The notes beneath the pieces were generated by a model. It ran no database searches. It saw nothing but the letters and a program-made list of their open reading frames with translations, and was not told the origin of the DNA. Position numbers and translations under genes: made by a program. A stretch of 64,000 bases of DNA. Source: Streptomyces sp. NRRL S-118. Lineage in GTDB: Bacteria; Actinomycetota; Actinomycetes; Streptomycetales; Streptomycetaceae. Positions 7,096 to 16,879 of this stretch are shown one piece after another. Numbering within the stretch: position 1 is the stretch's first letter; each line of letters opens with the position of its first letter. Where the stretch lies: the NCBI RefSeq assembly GCF_000716335.1, contig NZ_KL591008.1, forward strand, positions 117,090-181,089, written 5' to 3'.

Positions 7096-9222
7096 GTGGT
7101 CGAGGGGCGGTGGCGCAGGGCCGTCGGTGCCTTGCTGCGGATCGTGGTGGTGTGGGTGGTGTCCACCCTCACGCTGCTCGCCCTCGCCGGGCTGCTGCCC
7201 GACGTCGAGCTCCAGTCCGACGACGGTGACAGCATCACCCGCACCGCCGTCACCGCCGCCTGGGGCGCCGGGGCCTTCGGCCTGCTCAGTGCGCTCGTGT
7301 GGCCGCTGGCCGTCCGCGCGCTGCTGCTCGTCCCCGCCCTCCTCCTCGGCCTGCTCGCGTTCTTCCTCAACGGCTCGCTGCTGCTCGTCGCGCTGTGGCT
7401 CATACCCGACGGCCGGGGCGAGGCCGACCCGCGGGACGCCGTCGTGGTGGCCGCCGTGATGTCCGCCGTCGCCTCCGCCACCTCCACCGCCCTCGCCGTG
7501 CGCGACGACGACGCCTACCGCCGCCGCCTGCGCCGGCTCGCCGGACGGCGCCGCGGCGCCCCGGCCGGCCCCGGCCCGGGAAGTCCGCCCGGCACGGTGT
7601 TCCTCCAGCTCGACGGCGTGGGCCACCGGGTGCTGCGGGACGCCGTGGCCGAGGGCCTCATGCCGACCGTCGCCGCCTGGTTGGGCTCCACCCACCGCCT
7701 CACCCCCTGGTACACCGACTGGTCCAGCCAGACCGGCGCCAGCCAGCTCGGCATCCTGCACGGCTCCAGCCACGATGTGCCCGCCTTCCGCTGGTACGAG
7801 AAGGACACCGGCCGCCTGATGGTGTGCAACCGACCCGCCACCGCCGCGGAACTGCAGCGCCGCGCCGTCGAGCGGACCGGCCACGACGGGCTGCTCACCC
7901 AGGACGGCGCGAGCCGCGGCAACCTGTTCGGCGGCGGCGCCGGCCAACTCGCCCTCGTCCTGTCCGTCTCCGCGCGCCGCGGCCACCGCACCCGTTCCCG
8001 CGCCGGATACTTCGCCTACTTCCGCGACCCCGCCAACGCCGTCCGCACCGCCATCTCCTACGTCGCGGAGGTGTGCCGGGAGACGGGCCAGTCCACCCGG
8101 GCCCGCCTCCGCGGCGACACACCCCGCGTCGGCCGCGGCGGCCTGTACCCGTTCATCCGGGCCTTCGCGACCGTCGTCGAGCGGGACGTCGTCGTGGCCG
8201 CCGTGATGGGCGACATGCTGTCCGGCCGCACCGCCGTGTACGCCGACCTCGTCGCGTACGACGAGGTGGCCCACCACTCGGGCCCCCACAGCCGTGACGC
8301 GGCCAAGGTGCTGGAGCGGCTCGACCGGTCCATCGCCCTGATGGCGAAGGTCGCCGAGCACGCGCCCCGCCCGTACCGATTCGTGCTCCTCTCCGACCAC
8401 GGCCAGAGCCCCGGCGAGACCTTCGAGAGCGCGTACGGGCTGACGCTCAGGGACCTGGTCCGGGCCGGGTGCGGCCTGCCCGTGCCGCGCCGCGCCCGGC
8501 ACACCCGCAGCGGCGCCGAAGCGCGCGGCGCGCTGCGCAGCGCGGTGCACCTGCCCGTGGAGGAGGGCCGCGAGGAGCGTCCGCCGCGCGGCTCGGGCCC
8601 GATCGTGCTGGCCTCGGGGAACCTGGGCCTGGTCTCCTTCCCCGACGTGCCCTACCGGATGTCCCGCGAGGAGATCGAGCGCCGCCACCCCGGCCTGCTG
8701 CGCACCCTCGCCGACCACCCGGGCATCGGCTTCCTGCTGGTCCGCAGCGAGGCGCACGGCTCGGTGGTGCTCGGCGCCGGTGGGCAGGAGACGCCGGTGG
8801 ACGAGCTCGCCGACGGCGAGGGACCCATCGCCGTGTACGGGCCGGGCGCGGCCGACGCGATACGCCGCACCGACTCCTTCCCGCACGTCGCGGACATCAT
8901 GGTCAACTCCATGTACGACCCGGCGACCGGCCGGGTGCACGCCTTCGAGGAGCAGATCGGCTCGCACGGCGGCCTCGGGGGCGAGCAGTCGCACGCCTTC
9001 CTCCTGTCCCCGCTGAGCCTGTCCGCGCCGGTCGCGAACGGCGGTCTGCCGACCGGCGCGGAGGAGGTCCACCGGGTGCTCGGACGCTGGCTGCGCGAGT
9101 CCCAGGGGCCGCAGGTCCCGCTGGGACCCGCTCCGGCCGCCGTGCAGGAATGCCCGCCGCGCCCCCGTCCCGAAGGAGCATTTCCGGTTGCCGACAGTCT
9201 TGCGCCGGACAAAAGCGGGTGA
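7096..9222 (+). CDS. Membrane-anchored alkaline-phosphatase-superfamily protein with holin-like N-terminus
   Basis: 708 residues. The first ~150 carry about four hydrophobic segments of the phage-holin-family (YvlD-like) type: IVVVWVVSTLTLLALAGLL, then two long Leu/Val helices. Residues ~170 to the end form an alkaline phosphatase/phosphodiesterase-type domain: VFLQLDGVGHRVL (first metal aspartate), a WSSQTGASQLGILHG segment in the nucleophile region, and LLSDHGQSPGETF (late Asp-His). It probably hydrolyses a phosphate ester at the membrane; the substrate is unknown. GTG at 7096, with GAAAGG nine bases before it, is preferred over an in-frame ATG at 7042. Confidence 0.85.
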   Translation: MVEGRWRRAVGALLRIVVVWVVSTLTLLALAGLLPDVELQSDDGDSITRTAVTAAWGAGAFGLLSALVWPLAVRALLLVPALLLGLLAFFLNGSLLLVALWLIPDGRGEADPRDAVVVAAVMSAVASATSTALAVRDDDAYRRRLRRLAGRRRGAPAGPGPGSPPGTVFLQLDGVGHRVLRDAVAEGLMPTVAAWLGSTHRLTPWYTDWSSQTGASQLGILHGSSHDVPAFRWYEKDTGRLMVCNRPATAAELQRRAVERTGHDGLLTQDGASRGNLFGGGAGQLALVLSVSARRGHRTRSRAGYFAYFRDPANAVRTAISYVAEVCRETGQSTRARLRGDTPRVGRGGLYPFIRAFATVVERDVVVAAVMGDMLSGRTAVYADLVAYDEVAHHSGPHSRDAAKVLERLDRSIALMAKVAEHAPRPYRFVLLSDHGQSPGETFESAYGLTLRDLVRAGCGLPVPRRARHTRSGAEARGALRSAVHLPVEEGREERPPRGSGPIVLASGNLGLVSFPDVPYRMSREEIERRHPGLLRTLADHPGIGFLLVRSEAHGSVVLGAGGQETPVDELADGEGPIAVYGPGAADAIRRTDSFPHVADIMVNSMYDPATGRVHAFEEQIGSHGGLGGEQSHAFLLSPLSLSAPVANGGLPTGAEEVHRVLGRWLRESQGPQVPLGPAPAAVQECPPRPRPEGAFPVADSLAPDKSG

Positions 9223-9291
9223 TTTGGTGCGCCGCTCTCCGTCACCGACCATGTTCGAGGTTTACACGGAGAAAGGCGCATCGCACCCCCC

Positions 9292-10674
9292 ATGACCACG
9301 GTCACGACCCCATTTCACCAGCAAAAGCAAGGTCCTTCCCTTGAGGGAGGACGATCGCAGGACAAACACGCACGGCGGTTCGGCCTCCCGGTCGCCACCG
9401 CGCTGGTCATGGGCAACATCATCGGCGGCGGAATCTTCCTGCTCCCGGCGTCCGTCGCCCCCTACGGCACCATCAGCCTGGTCGCCTTCGCCCTCCTCAC
9501 GGCCGGCGCCATCGCCCTCGCGCTCGTCTTCGGCCGCCTCGCCCGGCGCCACCCCCGCACCGGCGGGCCCTACGTCTACGCCCGCGAGGCCTTCGGCGAT
9601 TTCGCCGGCTTCCTCGCCGCGTGGTCGTACTGGATCACCACCTGGGTCTCCAACGCCGCGCTCGCCGTCGCCGCCGTCGGCTACCTCGACGTCCTGGTCC
9701 CGGTGCACACCTCCACGGCGGCGACGATCGCGGCGGCGCTGTTCCTCCAGTGGCTGCCCGCGCTCGCCAACCTGGCCGGCACGCGGTACGTGGGCGCCGT
9801 CCAGCTCGTCGCCACCGTCCTCAAGTTCGTGCCGCTGCTCCTGGTCGCCGTCGGCGGGCTGTTCTTCTTCGACAGCGCCAACCTCGGACCGTTCCAGGCC
9901 GGCGACGCCGGGGCCGTCGGCGCCGTCTCCGCCTCCGCCGCGATCCTCCTCTTCAGCTACCTGGGCGTCGAGTCGGCCGCCGTCAGCGCCGGCGAGGTCC
10001 GCGACCCCGAGCGCAACGTCGGCCGCGCGACCATCCTGGGCACCCTGGGCGCCGCCGTCATCTACCTGCTCGGCACGCTCTCCGTCTTTGGCACCGTCCC
10101 GCACGACACCCTCATCGCCTCCGGCGCCCCCTTCTCCGACGCCGTCAACACCATGTTCGGCGGCACCTGGGGCGGCACCGCCGTCGCCTGCATGGCCGTC
10201 GTCTCGATGGCCGGCGCCCTCAACGGCTGGACGCTCCTCAGCGCCCAGACGCCGTACGCCGCGGCCCAGGACGGCCTGTTCCCGCGGGTCTTCGCCCGCA
10301 GGAAGCGCGGCGTGCCGACCGCCGGTGTCCTCGTCACCGTCGTCCTCGCCTCGCTGCTGACCGTGTACAACTACACGGCCGGCCCGGGCGGCGTCTTCGA
10401 GATCCTGGTCCTCGTCACCACGTTCACGGCGACCGTCCCGTACCTGCTGTCCACCGCCGCGCAGATCTACTTCCTCGCCTCCGGCCGGACCGACCGCGTC
10501 CACCGCGGCCGCCTGGTCCGCGACGCCCTGCTCGCCGCCCTCGCGGCCGGCTTCTCCCTCTGGCTGGTCGCCGGCTCGGGCTACGCGGCCGTCTACCAGG
10601 GCGTGCTGTTCCTCTTCGCGGGCGTGCTGGTGTACGCGTGGATGTCGGCCCGCAAGGAGCGCACGGCGCGCTGA
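9292..10674 (+). CDS. APC-family amino-acid permease/antiporter
   Basis: 460-residue transporter with about 12 membrane spans. The first span carries the APC signature GNIIGGGIFLLP, where the unwound Gly-rich segment binds the substrate's alpha-amino and carboxyl groups; later come RTGGPYVYAREAFGDFAGF and NVGRATILGT. The pattern resembles the basic-amino-acid/polyamine antiporter branch (AdiC/PotE/CadB-like), but the substrate is not determined. The gene stands alone, about 70 bp after the phosphatase-fusion gene on the same strand. Confidence 0.9.
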   Translation: MTTVTTPFHQQKQGPSLEGGRSQDKHARRFGLPVATALVMGNIIGGGIFLLPASVAPYGTISLVAFALLTAGAIALALVFGRLARRHPRTGGPYVYAREAFGDFAGFLAAWSYWITTWVSNAALAVAAVGYLDVLVPVHTSTAATIAAALFLQWLPALANLAGTRYVGAVQLVATVLKFVPLLLVAVGGLFFFDSANLGPFQAGDAGAVGAVSASAAILLFSYLGVESAAVSAGEVRDPERNVGRATILGTLGAAVIYLLGTLSVFGTVPHDTLIASGAPFSDAVNTMFGGTWGGTAVACMAVVSMAGALNGWTLLSAQTPYAAAQDGLFPRVFARRKRGVPTAGVLVTVVLASLLTVYNYTAGPGGVFEILVLVTTFTATVPYLLSTAAQIYFLASGRTDRVHRGRLVRDALLAALAAGFSLWLVAGSGYAAVYQGVLFLFAGVLVYAWMSARKERTAR

Positions 10675-10687
10675 CACGGGCGCGCGC

Positions 10688-10900
10688 CGACCGGGTGCGC
10701 GCTGCTCCGTGGTGCAGCCCTGCGCCCGGGTGGTGCGCTGACCCCGGAGGGGGCGGGGACCCGCCGGTGCGGACGCGGGGGGGTGCCGACCGGGCGTGGG
10801 CCGACCTGGCGCGCGCTGCCCCCGGTGTGGAGCCCTGCCCGTCGAGGTGGAGCCCTGCGCCCGGGTGGTGCGCTGCCCCCCGGGGGGCGCGGGTCCGGCG
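10688..10900 (+). repeat. Degenerate direct repeats in intergenic DNA
   Basis: A GC-rich stretch after the permease gene contains a perfect 25-bp direct repeat (10716-10740 and 10851-10875), each copy inside a longer imperfect repeat built on CCGACCGGGTGCGCGCTG and GGAGCCCTGC variants. It encodes nothing convincing. It may be an expansion within a 3' region shared by the convergent permease and XRE genes. Confidence 0.55.
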
Positions 10901-10941
10901 GAGCGTGGGCGTCCGCGCGCGAGGCCGGCCGGTGCGGGCGC

Positions 10942-11773
10942 TCAGCCGAAGCACTCCCGCTCCCCGCGCGCCGGCATCAGGCAGACCCGCGCGCCCGAGG
11001 CCCCGGGGCCGTCGGCCGCCGCCATCGGCGTGACGACGTACGTGCCCACGCCCTGCCGGCCGGTCGTGGCGAGGTGCTGCGTCCGGCCGTCCGGCATCCG
11101 CAATTCCACCCGGTCGCCGGGCCGGAGGCGCGAGGCGCGCACCCACACCGCCCGGCAGTCCTCGCCCCGCCGCAGCTCCATGCGCTGTCCGTCCCCGCCG
11201 GTACGCGCCGCGACGGTGGAGACCATCCCCGTGCCGCCGCACCCCATGGTCTTCCCCGCCCGCCGCGCCCGCCGGCCGGGCACCGTCCGTCGCCCCCTGC
11301 CCGGCCTCCTCGCGGCCGGCGGTCTCCCCGGCGGCCCCCGCGGTCGCGGTCCGGCCGAGCCCGGCGCGTGCGGTCTCCCGCGCGGAGCCGGTCCGCGCGC
11401 CGGGGACGGGACTCCCGTCGGCGGCGCCGCGGTCCGGGGAGCCCGCCGGCCCGGTGCCGTCCGCGGCCTCCGGCTCCCCACCCGGGCCGGGCGGCGCCGC
11501 CGGTGCTTCCGCCCGGTGGCCCACCGCCACCTCGTGGAGCACGACCAGCCGCGTCGGGTCGGTCGCACACACCCGGGCGAGCTCCTCCACCGCCCGGCGC
11601 GGCACCGGCTGCTTGCCGTTGAGGTAGCGCTCCCAGGAGGAGCGGCTGTAGCTGGTGCGGCCCGCGAGCGCGGCCAGGCTCAGCCCGTTGTGATCCTTCA
11701 GCCGGCGAAGCTGTACGAGCAGTTGCCGCTCACGTTCACCGAGCCCGGTCGGCAATTCCTTCCATCGAGCCAT
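10942..11773 (-). pseudogene. XRE-family HTH protein with C-terminal DUF2690 domain, apparently frameshifted
   Basis: The N-terminal part from the ATG at 11773 (MARWKELPTGLGERERQLLV) is an XRE-type helix-turn-helix (LSLAALAGRTSYSRSSWERY) followed by a Gly/Ala/Pro linker. The C-terminal part lies in another frame and is a DUF2690-like domain (MGCGGTGMVSTVAART, then DCRAVWVRASRLRPGD, then a Cys near the end). In Streptomyces these two domains normally form one protein, so a one-base shift is needed, most likely in the G-run near 11255-11275. Either the gene is broken, the base is miscalled, or frameshifting occurs in translation. It is divergent from the secreted-protein gene, which shows the same defect. 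Confidence 0.7.
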
Positions 11774-11868
11774 GTCTCGTCCCCCTTCTTCATCCCGCGG
11801 TGACACCCGGCGGGGGGCGGAAGTTCCCGTCCGGTGCGTCGTACGGCGTGATCCGGACAGGGCCGGCC

Positions 11869-11930
11869 GTCCCACCGCCACCGCGTGGGACGCGGCATCC
11901 CAGCAGGTCGGACCGGGGGACGTCCCACGC
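11869..11930. promoter_or_regulatory. GTCCCAC motif array between divergent genes
   Basis: Three copies of a 7-mer lie between the divergent XRE and secreted-protein genes: GTCCCAC at 11869-11875, its complement GTGGGAC at 11885-11891, and GTCCCAC at 11922-11928. The last two extend to a perfect 10-bp inverted repeat (11883-11892 with 11921-11930). This looks like operator sites for a dimeric regulator, possibly the XRE protein itself; that is inference. Confidence 0.45.
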
Positions 11931-12039
11931 CGCCCCATCCCCGGGGCCGAGCCTGGACCGGTCCGATGTGACGCAGGAAAGTCGTTGCCACGAAGCCGGG
12001 CGGCACCGCCCCCGGCCCACCAACGGAGGGAACACGACC

Positions 12040-12464
12040 ATGAACCTGCGCAGGAGCCTCGCGCTCTCCACGGCGACCGTGATGCTCGGCGGCGGCCTCG
12101 CCCTGGGCGCCGCCCCGGCCGTCTCCGCCGCCCCGGCCCCGGTGCCGCCAAGGCGAGCTGGACCAACGTCTGGAACGCCGGCATCAGCGGGGACTATCTC
12201 AAGAGCCACGGCAAGAAGTGGGTCTCGCAGGGCTACAAGCTGCCCCGCGGCACCAACATGGCGCGCGGCGTCTTCACCTGCTGGGGCGGCGGCAACGCCA
12301 AGCTGAAGGTGCTCGTCCTGGACACCGGCAAGTCCACCACCAAGAAGCACCGGTGCAACGGCAAGAAGCACTACGCGACCATCGCGTACAAGCGCGGCCA
12401 GACCGTCAAGCTCGTGCTCAACGGCTCGAAGGACACCCGCGTGGAGGCGTGGGCCGGCCGCTGA
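12040..12464 (+). pseudogene. Small secreted protein, apparently frameshifted after the signal peptide
   Basis: From the ATG at 12040 (after AACGGAGGG) a clear Sec signal peptide is read: MNLRRSLALSTATVMLGGG, then an Ala-rich region ending VSAAPAP. The continuing reading frame then turns into Arg/Pro-rich nonsense. A natural mature sequence (AAKASWTNVWNAGISGDYLK, then a Gly/Lys-rich beta-type region with two Cys, ending VEAWAGR) starts in another frame at about 12150. One missing base in the CCCCGG run near 12141-12152 would join them. The mature part belongs to no family I recognise. Broken gene or sequencing error cannot be told apart here. Confidence 0.65.
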
Positions 12465-12499
12465 CCGACCGGGACGGTCCGGCAGCAGCCGTACGGGGG

Positions 12500-12536
12500 G
12501 TGGCCCGTTCCCGATCCACATGCGGGAACGGGCCAC
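12500..12536. terminator. Bidirectional hairpin terminator
   Basis: Perfect 14-bp stem (GTGGCCCGTTCCCG with its complement) around a 9-base loop. It lies between the convergent secreted-protein gene and the LysR gene. No U-tract follows, as is usual in Streptomyces. Confidence 0.7.
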
Positions 12537-12579
12537 GCGTGCGCCAGGCGCCGGAGACCCCGCGCGGTCCGCGGCCCGG

Positions 12580-13500
12580 TCAGACGTCCGGCGCCGACAG
12601 GCCGCCCGCCGCGTCGGCCAGTGCGTCCAGGACCGGGCGGATCAGCGGATGGTCCTCCGCACCGCGCCGGACCGCCGCGAAGACCCGGCGGAACGCCGCA
12701 GGGCCCGCCACCGGACGTACCACCACGTCCTTGAGCTCCATGCCGCGCAGGGCCGACCGCGGCACCAGAGCCACCCCCGCGCCGGCACCCGCCAGGGCGA
12801 CCACCGCGCGGAAGTCGTCCGAGGAGTGCACGAGCCGCGGGTCGAAGCCCGCCAGTTCACAGGCGAGGAGCACCATGTCGTGGCACGGGTTGCCCGGGTA
12901 CGGCCCGATCCAGTCGCTGCCGGCGAGCGCCGCCAGCGGGATCTCGGGCTCCTGCCCCAGCGGGTGCCCCGCGTGCAGCACCGCGTCGAACGGCTCCGCG
13001 TACAGCGGCACGCGCGCCAGCCGCCGGTCGCCCTCGCGCGGCGCACCCCGGTACTCCACGGCCAGCGCCACGTCCGCCTCGCCGTCCAGGACCAGCGGCA
13101 GCGACTCGTCGCCCTCCGCGTCCCGCACCCGGACCCGTATGCCGGGGTGCCGCTCGGCGAGCCGTCCGATCGCCGGCGCCAGGACCTCGGCGATCCCGGT
13201 GGCGAAGGCGGCCACCGTCACGTCGCCGGATGTCCCGCCCGCGTACGCCGCGAGCTCCGCCTCCGCCCGTTCGAGCTGGGCCAGCACCTCGTTGGCGTGC
13301 TCCAGGAGGATCTCGCCGGCCGCGGTGAGCCGCACGCCCTTGCCGCTGCGCGTCAGCAGGATGTGCCCCGTCTCCTGCTCCAGCGCGGCCAGCTGCTGGG
13401 AGACGGCGGACGGGGTCAGGTACAGCGCCGCGGCCGCGGCGGTCACCGTGCGGTGGTCCGCCGCGGCGCGCAGGATGCGCAGTCGCCGGGGGTCGATCAC
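12580..13500 (-). CDS. LysR-family regulator coupled to threonine catabolism genes
   Basis: 306 residues. N-terminal winged HTH ([20 protein letters not shown], then [18 protein letters not shown]) and a type-2 periplasmic-binding-fold effector domain (residues ~90-300). The GTG start at 13500 overlaps the kbl stop codon in a GTGA quartet, so the regulator is co-translated with kbl. Most LysR genes are divergent from their target; a downstream coupled position suggests it may report on the same pathway. The effector (threonine, glycine or 2-amino-3-ketobutyrate?) is inference. Confidence 0.9.
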   Translation of the reverse strand: MIDPRRLRILRAAADHRTVTAAAAALYLTPSAVSQQLAALEQETGHILLTRSGKGVRLTAAGEILLEHANEVLAQLERAEAELAAYAGGTSGDVTVAAFATGIAEVLAPAIGRLAERHPGIRVRVRDAEGDESLPLVLDGEADVALAVEYRGAPREGDRRLARVPLYAEPFDAVLHAGHPLGQEPEIPLAALAGSDWIGPYPGNPCHDMVLLACELAGFDPRLVHSSDDFRAVVALAGAGAGVALVPRSALRGMELKDVVVRPVAGPAAFRRVFAAVRRGAEDHPLIRPVLDALADAAGGLSAPDV

Positions 13501-14678
13501 CCAGCCATTGTCGCTCGCGCGTCGACGAACGCGGCCACCGCCCGCTCCACGTCCCGGGCCGAGTGCGCCGCCGACAGCTGCACCCGGATCCGGGCCTGCC
13601 CCATCGGCACCACGGGGTACGAGAAGCCGATCACGTACACGCCCCGCTCCAGCAGCAGTTCGGCCATCCGGCCCGCCTCCGCCGCGTCACCGATCATCAC
13701 CGGCGCGATGGGGTGGTCGCCGGGCAGGATCTCGAAGCCCGCCTCCGTCATCCTCGTACGGAACAGCTTCGTGTTGGCGTCCAGCCGCTCCCGCAGCTCA
13801 CCGGCGGACTCCAGCAGGTCCAGCACCTTCAGCGACGCCGCGGCGATCACGGGCGCGAGGGAGTTGGAGAAGAGGTAGGGGCGCGAGCGCTGGCGCAGCA
13901 GCGCGACGATCTCCGCGCGCGCCGCCACGTATCCGCCGGACGCACCGCCCAGCGCCTTTCCGAGCGTGCCGGTGATGATGTCGACGCGGTCCATCACGCC
14001 GTGCAGCTCGGGCGTGCCGCGCCCGCCCGGTCCGACGAACCCGACCGCGTGCGAGTCGTCGACCATCACCATCGCGTCGTACCGGTCGGCGAGGTCGCAG
14101 ATCTCCGGCAGCGGCGCCACGTACCCGTCCATGGAGAACACGCCGTCGGTGACGATGAGCCGGCGCCGCGCGTCCTGCGTCTCCTGGAGCTGCTTCTCCA
14201 GCTCGGCCATGTCCCGGTTGGCGTACCGGTGGCGGCGGGCCTTGGACAGCCGGATGCCGTCGATGATCGAGGCGTGGTTGAGGGCGTCGGAGATGACCGC
14301 GTCCTCGGGGCCGAGCAGGGTCTCGAAGACGCCGCCGTTGGCGTCGAAGCAGGAGGAGTAGAGGATCGTGTCCTCCTGGCCGAGGAACGCCGACAGCCGC
14401 TGCTCCAGCTCCTTGTGGATCTCCTGCGTGCCGCAGATGAAGCGGACCGAGGCCATGCCGTAGCCCCAGCGGTCCAGTGCCTCCTTGGCGGCGGTGATCA
14501 CCTCGGGGTGGTCGGCGAGGCCCAGGTAGTTGTTGGCGCAGAAGTTCAGCACGTCACCGGAGGGGACGGACACCTTCGCGCTCTGCGGGGTGCCGATGAC
14601 CCGCTCCGGCTTGAAGAGCCCGGCGTCCCGGATCTCGTCGAGGGTGGCGCGCAGCTCGTCGCGGACGGACGCGTACAT
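13497..14678 (-). CDS. kbl: Glycine C-acetyltransferase (2-amino-3-ketobutyrate CoA ligase)
   Basis: 393 residues, the usual length for Kbl. It is a PLP enzyme of the alpha-oxoamine synthase family that cleaves 2-amino-3-oxobutanoate with CoA to glycine and acetyl-CoA. Visible signs are [47 protein letters not shown] and the PLP-lysine motif [14 protein letters not shown]. The ATG at 14678 has GGAG 8-11 bases upstream. It lies 186 bp after tdh, whose product is its substrate, and overlaps the LysR gene by 4 bp. Confidence 0.97.
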   Translation of the reverse strand: MYASVRDELRATLDEIRDAGLFKPERVIGTPQSAKVSVPSGDVLNFCANNYLGLADHPEVITAAKEALDRWGYGMASVRFICGTQEIHKELEQRLSAFLGQEDTILYSSCFDANGGVFETLLGPEDAVISDALNHASIIDGIRLSKARRHRYANRDMAELEKQLQETQDARRRLIVTDGVFSMDGYVAPLPEICDLADRYDAMVMVDDSHAVGFVGPGGRGTPELHGVMDRVDIITGTLGKALGGASGGYVAARAEIVALLRQRSRPYLFSNSLAPVIAAASLKVLDLLESAGELRERLDANTKLFRTRMTEAGFEILPGDHPIAPVMIGDAAEAGRMAELLLERGVYVIGFSYPVVPMGQARIRVQLSAAHSARDVERAVAAFVDARATMAG

Positions 14679-14864
14679 GAGGGGTGCTCCTTAGAGGTCA
14701 CTGCGGTGCGTGGCGAGTGAGCCGAAGGGGCGCGCGGGTGTGGTGCCGAACGGAGGAACGCGCGCGGGTTCCGGGGTACGGAACCGGCGCGATCGACCGC
14801 CGACGCCCGCAACAGGCGCCCAGGGGGGTCCCCGGCCGGGCCGGGGGAGGACCGAGCCGGGAAA

Positions 14865-15893
14865 CTACGTGGTCCAGTCGAGGATGATCTTGCCGCTGCG
14901 GGCGGTGGCCGCCTCGTCGAACGCGGCGTCGAAGTCCTGGTAGCCGTAGCTGCCGGTGATCACGGGACCGAGGTCGAGACCGCCCTCCAGCAGCACGGTC
15001 ATCGCGTACCAGGTCTCGAACATCTCCCGGCCGTAGATGCCCTTGATCGTGATCATCGAGGTCACGATCTTCGACCAGTCGACGGCGAACTCCTCGGAGG
15101 GCAGCCCGAGCATCGCGATCCGGCCGCCGTGCGTCATGTTCGCGACCATGTCCCGGACGGCCTCGGGGCGCCCGGACATCTCCAGGCCGATGTCGAAGCC
15201 CTCGCGCAGCCCCAGCTGTCGCTGCGCCTCGCCGATGGTCGTCTCGGCGACGTTGACCGCCAGCGTCGCGCCGACCTTGCGGGCCAGCTCCAGCCGCGGC
15301 TCGCTCACATCGGTGATCACCACGTTTCGGGCACCCGCGTGCCGGGCGACCGCGGCCGCCATGATCCCGATCGGTCCGGCACCCGTGATCAGCACGTCCT
15401 CGCCGACGAGCGGGAACGACAGCGCGGTGTGCACGGCGTTCCCGAACGGGTCGAAGATCGCGGCCACGTCCAGGTCCACCTTCGTCCGGTGCACCCACAC
15501 GTTCGTCGCGGGCAGCGCCACGTACTCGGCGAAGGCCCCGTCACGGCCCACGCCGAGGCCGACCGTGGCCCGGCACAGGTGCCGGCGCCCCGCAAGACAG
15601 TTGCGGCACTTGCCGCACACCAGGTGCCCCTCGCCGCTCACCAGGTCGCCGACGGCGATGTCCCGCACGTCCGCTCCGACGGCCGCGACCTCGCCGACGA
15701 ACTCGTGCCCGAGCACCAGCGGCGTGCGGATGGTCTGCCGGGCCCAGCCGTCCCAGGACCGGATGTGCAGGTCCGTGCCGCAGATGCCGGTGCGCAGCAC
15801 CCGGATCAGCACGTCTCCGGGCCCCGTCTCGGGTTCCGGCACGTCCATGAGCCAGAGACCGGGCTCGGCCTTCTGCTTGACAAGCGCCTTCAT
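14865..15893 (-). CDS. tdh: L-threonine 3-dehydrogenase, zinc-dependent
   Basis: 342 residues. A medium-chain dehydrogenase that oxidises L-threonine to 2-amino-3-ketobutyrate with NAD. Catalytic zinc ligands are in GICGTDLH and GHEFVGEV; the structural zinc comes from [15 protein letters not shown]; the nucleotide fold has [31 protein letters not shown] is typical for Tdh as opposed to other alcohol dehydrogenases. With kbl it forms the threonine-to-glycine route. The 141 bp to the divergent gene at 16035 must hold its promoter. Confidence 0.95.
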   Translation of the reverse strand: MKALVKQKAEPGLWLMDVPEPETGPGDVLIRVLRTGICGTDLHIRSWDGWARQTIRTPLVLGHEFVGEVAAVGADVRDIAVGDLVSGEGHLVCGKCRNCLAGRRHLCRATVGLGVGRDGAFAEYVALPATNVWVHRTKVDLDVAAIFDPFGNAVHTALSFPLVGEDVLITGAGPIGIMAAAVARHAGARNVVITDVSEPRLELARKVGATLAVNVAETTIGEAQRQLGLREGFDIGLEMSGRPEAVRDMVANMTHGGRIAMLGLPSEEFAVDWSKIVTSMITIKGIYGREMFETWYAMTVLLEGGLDLGPVITGSYGYQDFDAAFDEAATARSGKIILDWTT

Positions 15894-16034
15894 AGGGTGC
15901 GGCTCCCGGGGAGGTACGGGTGGAGATCGTGAACGGGCACCAATCTGCCCAGGTCGCGCCCATGGCGTCCATCGAGGTTTTCTTAAGCGGGTCAACAGCA
16001 GAACTTCACGCGCCACGCCCGCTACGGTCGCGGC

Positions 16035-16658
16035 ATGACGACGCGGGTCTGGTACACGTCCTACGGCTCGAACATGCACACCGACCGCCTGGCGTACTAC
16101 CTGGTCGGCGGCTGCCCCCCGGGCGCCGCGCGCACCTATCCCGGCGCCCGGGACCCGCGCCTGCCGGCCGCCTCCCGGCCGGTGGAGCTGCGCGGCGCCC
16201 TGTACTTCGCCACCGAGTCCCCCGTGTGGACCGGCGGCCGCGCGTTCTACGACCCCGACGCCGAAGGGCGCGTCCTGGCCCGGGCGCACCTCGTCACCGC
16301 CGAGCAGTTCTCGGACATCGCCGCCCAGGAGATGTACCGCGAGCCCGGCCCCGGCACGGACCTCGACCTGACGGAGGTGCTGCGGGAGGGCCGCTCCGTA
16401 CTCGGGAAGGGCCGCTACGAGACGCTGGTGTGCGCGGGCCGCCTCGACGGCCGCCCCCTCCTCACCTTCACGGCCCCGTGGGGCATGCACGACATCGCCT
16501 GGAACGCGCCGTCCGCCGACTACGTCCGCCACCTCGCCGCCGGTCTGCTCGCCACCGGCGCCTGGGACGCCCCCACGGTGGCCGCCTACGTCTCCTCCTG
16601 CCCGGGCGCGTCCGGCCACTGGACCGTTCGCCGGATCCTGGACCTGATCGGTCCCTGA
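16035..16658 (+). CDS. Gamma-glutamylcyclotransferase-like fold protein
   Basis: 207 residues, opening [20 protein letters not shown]. The Y-x-S-Y-G-S-N motif forms the substrate loop of the GGCT/AIG2-like fold; a mid-protein acidic residue would be the catalytic base. Proteins of this type in actinobacteria are often labelled 'histone deacetylase', which the sequence does not support. The substrate is unknown. ATG at 16035; divergent from tdh. Confidence 0.7.
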   Translation: MTTRVWYTSYGSNMHTDRLAYYLVGGCPPGAARTYPGARDPRLPAASRPVELRGALYFATESPVWTGGRAFYDPDAEGRVLARAHLVTAEQFSDIAAQEMYREPGPGTDLDLTEVLREGRSVLGKGRYETLVCAGRLDGRPLLTFTAPWGMHDIAWNAPSADYVRHLAAGLLATGAWDAPTVAAYVSSCPGASGHWTVRRILDLIGP

Positions 16659-16709
16659 AGCCGCGAACCCCGAGGCGCACCGCGGGGGCGGCGCCCAGCC
16701 CCGGCCGCC

Positions 16710-16726
16710 ATTACCCCGGCGGTAAT
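16710..16726. promoter_or_regulatory. Small inverted repeat upstream of a membrane protein gene
   Basis: ATTACC-CCGGC-GGTAAT, an AT-containing perfect 6-bp inverted repeat in otherwise very GC-rich intergenic DNA, 154 bp before the gene at 16880. It could be an operator; nothing else supports it. Confidence 0.3.
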
Positions 16727-16879
16727 CGACCCGTGCCGACCCGTCCCGGCAGGGTGGTTCCACCGGAACCCGGGTGGGGCCACCGCGGTCCAGGGGGGAA
16801 CTCCGTCCCGGCTCCGGTCCCGCCCCTCCCCGCGCCTGCGGCGCGGGGAGCCCGACGACCTCCATGGAGGCTGATCCCC

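Noticed and set aside
5989..9252. Very long open frame opposite the phosphatase-fusion gene
   Set aside because: It is a by-product of the strong G/C third-position bias of the true gene on the plus strand; its translation is Gly/Arg/Ala-rich without any family motif. The same applies to the other long antisense frames, for example opposite the large exported protein and the ABC genes.
10688..10900. CRISPR-like array
   Set aside because: Only two perfect copies of a 25-bp repeat with unequal degenerate spacing; no cas genes.
15894..16034. Riboswitch upstream of tdh
   Set aside because: The leader is too short and no conserved glycine or threonine-sensing RNA motif could be recognised by eye.
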